From assembly GCA_903873775.1 (NCBI GenBank), contig CAIQPR010000046.1:1-56994 (forward strand): a stretch of DNA of 56,994 bases, written 5' to 3'. This stretch comes from an uncultured Actinomycetes bacterium (GTDB lineage: Bacteria > Actinomycetota > Acidimicrobiia > Acidimicrobiales > RAAP-2). Position 1 is the first letter of the stretch, and every line of letters starts with the position of its first letter. The notes beneath the pieces are model-generated. The model saw only the letters and a program-made list of their open reading frames with translations. It ran no database searches and was not told the DNA's origin. Of the stretch, positions 50,540 through 56,994 are shown in pieces. A program made the position numbers and the translations under genes.

Positions 50540-52801
50540 ATGCCAGATCCAGTGCGCCGATCGCGCGGCGCGGATCAGCGGCGAGGACCGATCGCCGAAC
50601 CAGCGAACAAGAGTTTGCCGCGCCTCGTGGCGCTCGGTCGTGTCGGGCTCGGTGTGTCACTCGCGGCCTGGGCGACATTCATTGTGGGTTTGATTTTTGG
50701 ACTTTTCGGTGCGACGCACTGGGGTGACGCACGCTGGGCCGCCGAGGCCGCCGGCTACGCCGTCATCGTGACCCTCATGCTGTGGTCGATTGCGGCGTAT
50801 TTGGTAGCGCGCGGAGGGTATCTGCACCGACTGAGCCGCCGGGCGTTCACGCCGCGAGCGGAGTTGGAGGCGTACTTCGCCGAGCACGACCCGAGCGTGA
50901 CCATTCTGATCCCGTCGTACCGCGAGGAGCCTCGGGTCATCCTGCAAACCATGATGTCCGCCGCGCTCCAGGAAATTGGACACAAGCGCATTGTTCTGCT
51001 CATCGACGACCCACCGAACCCCAGCGAGCAGCACGACGCCGAACTCCTCGCCACGGCCCGCCAGGTTCCTCGCGACATCGCGAAGATCCTGGACGGACCA
51101 CGTCGCCGATTTGAAGCAGGACTGGCGCGCACCTCTGACGTCGACGGTGAGCCGAGTCCGGAGGAACTGGTCGCGTTGTCTGAGGACTACGCCTACGCGG
51201 CGCAGTGGCACGAACAGCTCGCCGAACGGTGGCACCGCTACGACCACACTGACGACTTCTTCATCGAGCATGTGTTGCGCGTCCAATCGACGTCACTCGG
51301 TCGCGTGGCGTCGGCACTCATCGAGGCGGTCAGTTCGCACCAGACCATGTCGTGGAATCGCTACCGTCAGTTGCGACAGCGCCTGGTGTCCATTTTTGCC
51401 GCCGAGCTGTCCAGTTTCGAGCGTAAGCAATTCCCGGCTCTGAATCACGAGCCCAATAAGGCAATGAATCTCAACAGCTATCTGGGCCTGATGGGTTCGA
51501 GCTACGTGGCGCACGACACGCCCGAAGGTCGACTCCTCTTCCGCTGTGCGGAGAATGATCCCGCCGCCAGCGTGCACGCGCCGCGCACGGACTACGTCGT
51601 CACCCTCGACGCCGACAGTGTCCTGTTACCGGAGTACTGCCTGCGCATTGTCCACCTGATGGAACAACCCGAGCACGCGCGTGTGGGCGTCGCCCAAACG
51701 CCCTATTCCTCGTACCCCGGGGCGCCGAGCCGCGTCGAGCGACTCGCGGGCGCGACGACCGATCTTCAGTACATGCTCCACATTGGTATGTGTCACTACG
51801 ACGCCGCGTTCTGGGTGGGCGCCAATGCGGTTTTGCGCATGGACGCCGTCGACGACCTGCGACGCACGGAGGGCCACGGCCAATTAGTTGTGCGTTTTCT
51901 CGCGGATCGCACACCGATCGAAGACACCGAATCGACGCTGGACCTCACGACGAGGGGCTGGTCGATTTACAACTACCCCGCTCGTTTGGCCTACAGCTGT
52001 AGCCCGCCGGACTTCGGATCTCTCACCATTCAACGACAACGCTGGAGTAACGGGGGGCTCGTCATTCTGCCGAAGTTGGCCACGCACTTACGCGCTCGCC
52101 GCCAACGTGACGAAAAGGTACGCTCGGCCGAGGTCCTATTACGCGCCAACTACTTGGCGTCCATTGCGTGGACCACGGCGGGCCTCTTGATTCTGTTGGT
52201 GTACCCCTTCACCAATACCGCCCTCCTGGCGCTGGTGGTGGCGATGAGCATGCCGTACTTCATGGTGATGTCGAGTGACCTGCACCATTTGGGCTACCGA
52301 CGACTCGACGTGTTCCGGGTCTACGGCTTCAACTTGATCATGTTGCCGGTGAACGCGTCGGGCGCCCTGCAGTCGCTCCAACAGTTATTAACCGGCTCCC
52401 GGACGGTGTTCCGCCGCACCCCCAAGGTGTCGTCGCGAACGATCACGCCGGCCAGTTTCGTGGTCCTCGCATGGCTGTTGGTCGTGGCGTCCGCTCTGGC
52501 CATGGGTCTCAATAGCCACGATCACCGGTATCTGGCCGCCAGTTTCGCGGGCGTGAATCTCCTCCTCGCGGCGATGTCGGTGGTGAGTCTGATCGGACTG
52601 CGTCATTCCGTGACGGACGTGATGTTCGCCATTCGCCGTTTTGTGTACGTGCCCACCGGCGCGCCATCACAGACCGTGATCTCGCCGACGGACGACTGGG
52701 CGTCGGTACTCTTCGATGGTCGCGACGAGAAGCCGCGACCCGCGCGCGCGGGTGTCTTTGATGACCCCGAAGACCTCTTCGACGAATCGGTGAACGCGTG
52801 A
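50540..52801 (+). CDS. Large processive family 2 glycosyltransferase (cellulose-synthase-like)
   Basis: The 753-residue protein has two N-terminal membrane helices (LGRVGLGVSLAAWATFIVGLIFGLF; AAGYAVIVTLMLWSIAAYLVA), a GT2 domain with SVTILIPSYREEPRVILQTMMSAALQ and VLLIDDPPNP, then an insert of about 200 residues before the metal site VTLDADSVLL. After this come GANAVLRMDAVDDL, PIEDTESTLDL and the QRQRWSNGG motif (QxxRW), then four or five more membrane helices. The large insert is unusual for cellulose synthases. AAGGAG lies six bases before the ATG at 50540. It overlaps the next gene by four bases (GTGA). Confidence 0.9.
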   Translation: MPDPVRRSRGADQRRGPIAEPANKSLPRLVALGRVGLGVSLAAWATFIVGLIFGLFGATHWGDARWAAEAAGYAVIVTLMLWSIAAYLVARGGYLHRLSRRAFTPRAELEAYFAEHDPSVTILIPSYREEPRVILQTMMSAALQEIGHKRIVLLIDDPPNPSEQHDAELLATARQVPRDIAKILDGPRRRFEAGLARTSDVDGEPSPEELVALSEDYAYAAQWHEQLAERWHRYDHTDDFFIEHVLRVQSTSLGRVASALIEAVSSHQTMSWNRYRQLRQRLVSIFAAELSSFERKQFPALNHEPNKAMNLNSYLGLMGSSYVAHDTPEGRLLFRCAENDPAASVHAPRTDYVVTLDADSVLLPEYCLRIVHLMEQPEHARVGVAQTPYSSYPGAPSRVERLAGATTDLQYMLHIGMCHYDAAFWVGANAVLRMDAVDDLRRTEGHGQLVVRFLADRTPIEDTESTLDLTTRGWSIYNYPARLAYSCSPPDFGSLTIQRQRWSNGGLVILPKLATHLRARRQRDEKVRSAEVLLRANYLASIAWTTAGLLILLVYPFTNTALLALVVAMSMPYFMVMSSDLHHLGYRRLDVFRVYGFNLIMLPVNASGALQSLQQLLTGSRTVFRRTPKVSSRTITPASFVVLAWLLVVASALAMGLNSHDHRYLAASFAGVNLLLAAMSVVSLIGLRHSVTDVMFAIRRFVYVPTGAPSQTVISPTDDWASVLFDGRDEKPRPARAGVFDDPEDLFDESVNA

Positions 52802-54381
52802 GCGTAGCTACGCCCACCACCAGTCTCGCGCCCGGGACACGCTCGGAACGATTGAGTGTGCCGCGTGTGCTGGTGGTGGTGCTCGCGGGATTCGTGCTGT
52901 TCGCGGGAGCGGGCCTCGGGCTCTACGGCTTCGTGCGACTTATCCGCACCCCCGTGGTCGCGACCCCGGTGAAGACGAAGACGTGGTTCGCACCGTACGT
53001 TGACGTCACGCTGCCACCGACCTACAACTTCCAGGACGTCCTCGCCAACCCCGCCGAGGACGCCGTCCTCGGTTTCGTCGTGGGTGGTGGCACGTCGGGG
53101 TGCACGCCCGAATGGGGTGGCGAGTACACGATGGCCCAGGCCGCGCTGAAGCTGGACCTTGATCGACGGATTGTCCGACTGCGACAAGGCGGCGGCAATG
53201 TGATGGTGTCCTTCGGTGGCGCGGTGAACAACGAACTCGCGGTGTCGTGTCGCACCACGGCGGCATTAGCCGCCGCCTACTCGTCAGTGATCTCTCGCTA
53301 CAGCGTGACCTCGGTTGATTTCGATCTCGAGGGAACCAGCCTGACCAACATCGCGGCAGGAACGCGCCGCGCCGCAGCTCTCGCCGCCATCCAGACGGGT
53401 GATCGGTCGACGGGTCACGACCTGTCCGTGTGGGTGACCTTGCCGGTGACGCCGCAAGGTCTCTTGAGCAGCGCGACGACAGCCATTGCGCAATTGTTGA
53501 ACGCGCATGTTCAGTTGGCGGGGATCAATCTCCTCACGATGAATTACGGCGGATCGCGCCCGTCGAATCTGTCGATGGTCGACGCGTCGATGGACGCCCT
53601 CACGACCTCGGCCAAACAAATTGATCAGATCTACGTCGCCCACGGTGACCACCTCACGACGACCCAGCTCCACACCCTGATGGGCGTGACGCCCATGATC
53701 GGTCAGAACAGCGTGTTGACCGACAAATTTCCGGTGGACCAAGCGACGCAGTTCTACAACCGGGCTCTTGCTTATGGTGTCGGTCGTTTTTCCATGTGGT
53801 CCTTGAACCGCGATAGCCCCTGCGGCGGCAACGCGGACCAGGCCATTGCGAGCAATTGGTGCAGCGGCGTGTTGCAGACGTCCCTCGAGTTCTCTCATAT
53901 CTTCGCCTCCGACACGGTGCGGCTGCCGAGGGGCTCCTTGCCGCGCGAGCAGACTCTGCTCGGCTGGTCGAATTCCGCCACTCTCGGTGCGGCGCCGTAT
54001 GACGAATGGCGCCAACTCCGTGAATACGTGGCCGGCGCGCGTGTCGTGTGGGACGGTGAGGTCTACGAATCGAAATGGTGGAACGTCGGTCAAGTGCCGA
54101 ACGCGGTGGTGACCTACGCGTGGGACTCGCCGTGGATGGACGTAGGTCCGGTCCTCCCCGACGAGGCGACAACGACCACCCTGCCGCCCGGCGTCGCGCC
54201 GGCGTGGGTGTCCACCGCGCAGTACGGCTACGGACAGCGCGTGGAGCGAAAGGGCGTTCTGTACACGGCTCAATGGCAGAATCAGGGCTACGATCCAGCG
54301 TCAGACCCGGACAACACGTGGCAGAACCCGTGGATGCCCGTCTCTCCCCCTCCCGGTAGTGACTATCCATCAAGTAATTGA
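52798..54381 (+). CDS. Anchored GH18-like protein with two chitin-binding-type modules
   Basis: The 527-residue protein has one N-terminal membrane helix (VPRVLVVVLAGFVLFAGAGLGLYGFVRL), a TIM-barrel-like domain with the GH18 catalytic signature VDFDLEG (Asp174, Asp176, Glu178 as the acid), MVSFGGAVNN earlier and INLLTMNYGG later. The C terminus carries two short aromatic CBM5/12-type modules (ARVVWDGEVYESKWWNVGQVPN; QRVERKGVLYTAQWQNQGYDP) joined by a Thr/Pro linker. GH18 enzymes cut chitin-type beta-1,4-GlcNAc polymers with retention. The coupling to the synthase (GTGA overlap) suggests that it trims or releases the polymer made next door, so the polymer may contain GlcNAc-like units. Confidence 0.85.
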   Translation: MSVATPTTSLAPGTRSERLSVPRVLVVVLAGFVLFAGAGLGLYGFVRLIRTPVVATPVKTKTWFAPYVDVTLPPTYNFQDVLANPAEDAVLGFVVGGGTSGCTPEWGGEYTMAQAALKLDLDRRIVRLRQGGGNVMVSFGGAVNNELAVSCRTTAALAAAYSSVISRYSVTSVDFDLEGTSLTNIAAGTRRAAALAAIQTGDRSTGHDLSVWVTLPVTPQGLLSSATTAIAQLLNAHVQLAGINLLTMNYGGSRPSNLSMVDASMDALTTSAKQIDQIYVAHGDHLTTTQLHTLMGVTPMIGQNSVLTDKFPVDQATQFYNRALAYGVGRFSMWSLNRDSPCGGNADQAIASNWCSGVLQTSLEFSHIFASDTVRLPRGSLPREQTLLGWSNSATLGAAPYDEWRQLREYVAGARVVWDGEVYESKWWNVGQVPNAVVTYAWDSPWMDVGPVLPDEATTTTLPPGVAPAWVSTAQYGYGQRVERKGVLYTAQWQNQGYDPASDPDNTWQNPWMPVSPPPGSDYPSSN

Positions 54382-54414
54382 CGACTCAGCGATGAGCCGC
54401 CCTTAAGGAGCAAC

Positions 54415-56898
54415 ATGCAGGCAGTGTCATCGGCGCGAAACATCCTTCGCCGCGGGCTCGTAGTGGGCGCGGTCCTCGTGGTCGGCGCTCTCGTCCCCGT
54501 GGTTTCCACGGGTGCCACCGGTGCCGTGAACCCCGTGATCGGGGTGACGACCGGCGAGTTGACCTCGTGCGGCGTCTCGGGAGCCGGACACGTCCTCTGT
54601 TGGGGTATTGATCACAACGGTGAGCTCGGCAATGGGGGAACGGCCAATAGCAATAACCCCGTCGTCGTCAAGGGCGTTGGAGGTGCGGGCGTTCTCTCCG
54701 ATGTCGTGAGCGCCTCGAGTGGCTTTTTCAGTTCCTGCGCCGTGCTGGCCGACACCTCGGTGGTGTGCTGGGGCGAGAACGCCGACGGACAACTCGGCAA
54801 CGGAACGACTACGGCGTCCTCGACGCCGGTGAAAGTGAAGGGCGTGGGCGGCGTCGGCGACCTGACGGGTGTGAGCGCGGTCTCGGTCGGTCACGAATCA
54901 GCGTGCGCCCTCTTGTCCTCGGGAGAAGTGGATTGCTGGGGCCTTAACACGGTTGGGCAATTGGGAAACGGGTCGTCGACGACCTCGAACGTGCCCGTGC
55001 ACGTCGAGAATGCGACAGGTCTCGCCAATTTGTCGGGTGTGACGAACATCAGCGTGGGCTTCGACGAGGCCTGTGCGATCCTGAGTGACACCAGCGTCGA
55101 GTGTTGGGGTGGCAACAACGACGGTCAGCTCGGTGTGCAGTCTCCCGTGAAGACCTCGCTGCCCGTTGCGGTCCGCGGCGTCTCATCGGCGACCCTCACG
55201 GGTGTCACGCAGGTGGCGGTCGGTTTCTTTAGCGCGTGCGCACTTCTTTCGGACACGTCCGTGGTGTGTTGGGGTGAGAACGCCAGCAGCGAGTTGGGCA
55301 ATGGTGCGACGAGTAACACGTCTCGACCGGTCGCGGTCGAGGGCGTGGGCGGCAACGGCGCACTCTCCGGTGCGACCGACATCGCCACGGACGGCAACGC
55401 GAGCTGTGCGGTCGTCGCGTCGGGGCTCGAGTGCTGGGGATCAGGTACGGACGGCCAACTAGGTCAGGGAGACGAGCATTCATCGTCGACGCCCGTCGAC
55501 GTGAAGGGCGTTGGTGGTACCGGCACCTTGTCTGACGTGAGCCAGGTGGCCATGAGTTTCGGTGGCACTGTCTGTGCGCTGTTGGACAACGCCCAGGTGC
55601 GATGCTGGGGTAACAACAGTGCGGGCGAGGCGGGCGCCTCCGGGACCGCTAACCATGACACGCCCTTCGCTGTCCGCGGCGTGCAGGGCGTCGACCTCCT
55701 CAACCTGGCGGCGTCACCCACGGCCCCGACGTCGGTCGAGGCCACCCGTGGTGACCAGTCCGCCACGGTGACGTTCGTGGCTCCCTTCGATGGAGGGGCC
55801 GCGATCTCTAGTTACACGGTGGTCGCCGTCGACAAGACTTCGACGACCCGCGGGGGACAGCGCGTGTTCGTGACGAGCTCGCCCGCCACGGTGCACGGTC
55901 TCACCAACGGCGACACCTACGAATTCGACGTGACCGCGACCAACGATCTCGGAACGGGACCCGCAGGGACGAGCAACACCGTCGTTCCGGCCGGCGTGCC
56001 CGGCGTTCCGCTGCACGTCACGGCGACCCGGACCAACAACGGTGGTCTCACCGTGACCTACGGCACCGCGGCGGATAACGGATCGCCGCTCGTGCACGAA
56101 GAGGTCACCGTGACCGACCTGGACGACCCGACGGGAGACATTGGACCGTTGATGGAGTCCTCGAGTCCCGCGACAATTTCTTCCGTTCCCTTGGGTGATC
56201 GGCTTTCGGTCACCGTGGCGGCGGTGAACGATGTCGGCGAAGGATCTCCGTCGACGCCCGTCCTCGTCCTGGCGGTCGGACAACCCGATGGTCCGAGCCC
56301 GGTGACGCCGGAGGTCACGACCCACTACGCGTCCTCGTCGCTCCTCACGCAGGGCTTCGGCAATGATTCCGCCGCATTGACGCCCGCCATGGCGGCACAG
56401 GTGCAGCGCGAAGCGGCCAAGATCGCGTCGACGGAGTCGTCGCTCACCATCACCTGGTCGGCGCCGACCTCTGAAGGACTGAGCCCCGTGACCGGGTACG
56501 TCGTGACCCTCACAGGTACATCGAAGGGCTGTCACACCAAGGCGACGCAGTGCGTCGTGACTGGCCTTCGTCCGAACGTTCAGTATTCGGTCGTCGTGAT
56601 TGCAGTAAACGCCGACGGAACATCCGTTGCCGTGCCGGTGAGTGCAGTTCCAGGTTCTGGAACGATCACGCTGACGGGCTACACCGAAAAGGGCGCCAAG
56701 CCGGAAACCCTCAAACTCCTTGGTCTCGCGCGCGCTCGTGCCGTGGCGTCGGCGCTTACGGCTGATCTCCACGCGTTCCACGTGCCCACGCCGACGATCA
56801 CTGTCGCCAGCGGCGGACCGAGCAACTTTGTCGGTGGGAACCCCGACACGTCGGCGGACCGCCGCGTGGAATGGGCGCTGTCGCTCCCGTCGGCATGA
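54415..56898 (+). CDS. Secreted RCC1-repeat/fibronectin III protein with C-terminal OmpA-like domain
   Basis: The 827-residue protein has a signal peptide, then seven RCC1-type repeats (about 40-425) of the pattern CALLSDTSVVCWGENxDGQLGNG. Each repeat holds a Cys pair about ten residues apart, 14 Cys in all, likely disulfides within each blade. Three fibronectin III domains follow (about 430-720). The end (LGLARARAVASALTADL and DTSADRRVEW) matches the C-terminal half of OmpA-type peptidoglycan-binding domains. Such a protein would sit on the cell wall outside the membrane. It starts 33 bases after the GH18-like gene and probably belongs to the same transcript. Its role is unknown; binding the exported polymer to the wall is a reasonable guess. 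Confidence 0.85.
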   Translation: MQAVSSARNILRRGLVVGAVLVVGALVPVVSTGATGAVNPVIGVTTGELTSCGVSGAGHVLCWGIDHNGELGNGGTANSNNPVVVKGVGGAGVLSDVVSASSGFFSSCAVLADTSVVCWGENADGQLGNGTTTASSTPVKVKGVGGVGDLTGVSAVSVGHESACALLSSGEVDCWGLNTVGQLGNGSSTTSNVPVHVENATGLANLSGVTNISVGFDEACAILSDTSVECWGGNNDGQLGVQSPVKTSLPVAVRGVSSATLTGVTQVAVGFFSACALLSDTSVVCWGENASSELGNGATSNTSRPVAVEGVGGNGALSGATDIATDGNASCAVVASGLECWGSGTDGQLGQGDEHSSSTPVDVKGVGGTGTLSDVSQVAMSFGGTVCALLDNAQVRCWGNNSAGEAGASGTANHDTPFAVRGVQGVDLLNLAASPTAPTSVEATRGDQSATVTFVAPFDGGAAISSYTVVAVDKTSTTRGGQRVFVTSSPATVHGLTNGDTYEFDVTATNDLGTGPAGTSNTVVPAGVPGVPLHVTATRTNNGGLTVTYGTAADNGSPLVHEEVTVTDLDDPTGDIGPLMESSSPATISSVPLGDRLSVTVAAVNDVGEGSPSTPVLVLAVGQPDGPSPVTPEVTTHYASSSLLTQGFGNDSAALTPAMAAQVQREAAKIASTESSLTITWSAPTSEGLSPVTGYVVTLTGTSKGCHTKATQCVVTGLRPNVQYSVVVIAVNADGTSVAVPVSAVPGSGTITLTGYTEKGAKPETLKLLGLARARAVASALTADLHAFHVPTPTITVASGGPSNFVGGNPDTSADRRVEWALSLPSA

Positions 56899-56994
56899 GA
56901 TCTTGCGGCGTGAAGTTTGGACTCGACAAGGTCGATTTCCGCCCCGCCAACGACGCGGGAGACCACTAAACGGGCCGCTGCGGTGTGGTCGTGG

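Overview
The window is high-GC DNA from what looks like a member of the Actinomycetota. Supporting signs are two luciferase-like (F420-type) oxidoreductases, a mycoredoxin-like thiol protein, a CRP/GlxR-type operator, many GTG starts and many 4-base ATGA/GTGA gene overlaps. A UDP-sulfoquinovose synthase homologue and the style of the surface proteins would fit an Acidimicrobiia-like lineage, but I cannot prove this from sequence alone. No rRNA, tRNA, CRISPR array or phage was seen. There is one insertion sequence.

Layout. 1-330: the end of a secreted protein and a perfect 20-bp terminator hairpin. 338-7500: carbon metabolism, with a crotonase, an SdsA1-type alkylsulfatase coupled to an FMN 2-hydroxyacid oxidase, a D-2-hydroxyacid dehydrogenase, an isocitrate/isopropylmalate/tartrate dehydrogenase relative and glycerate 2-kinase; together these suggest entry of hydroxy acids into glycolysis through glycerate. 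7627-13182: surface sugars, with a sulfoquinovose synthase homologue, a seven-bladed propeller protein, a GT2 enzyme, a mycoredoxin and a GT-C-type membrane protein. 13237-18053: DUF389 protein, LLM enzyme, sphingosine-phosphate-lyase-like decarboxylase, a zinc exporter with an 11-fold His-Asp tail and a small membrane protein. 18350-27408: a peptide/nickel-type ABC system. Its binding-protein gene carries a CRP/GlxR box, a strong promoter and a hairpin at the expected transcript start, and it converges on its transporter operon across a gap that holds an IS256-family element. 27644-29000: a MurF-like gene that has lost its ATPase domain.

29001-36674: FUSC-type transporter, DUF2277, PLD-N-like protein, an archaeal-type thymidylate-synthase homologue and an amino-sugar cassette (TylF-type methyltransferase, WecE and WecD homologues, GT-B transferase). 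36756-40803: a TroA-type Zn/Mn ABC importer with a divergent Fur-family regulator. 40839-46296: redox genes with two TetR regulators, each next to clear palindromic operators. 46475-56898: a divergent exopolysaccharide cluster with two processive GT2 synthases, two anchored parallel beta-helix proteins, a GH18-like protein with chitin-binding modules, and an RCC1/fibronectin/OmpA-like surface protein.

The most unusual points are the beta-helix/GT2/GH18/RCC1 surface-polysaccharide cluster, the MurF-like protein without an ATPase domain, the archaeal-type ThyA homologue with altered phosphate-binding residues, and the dense regulatory region in front of the binding-protein gene.
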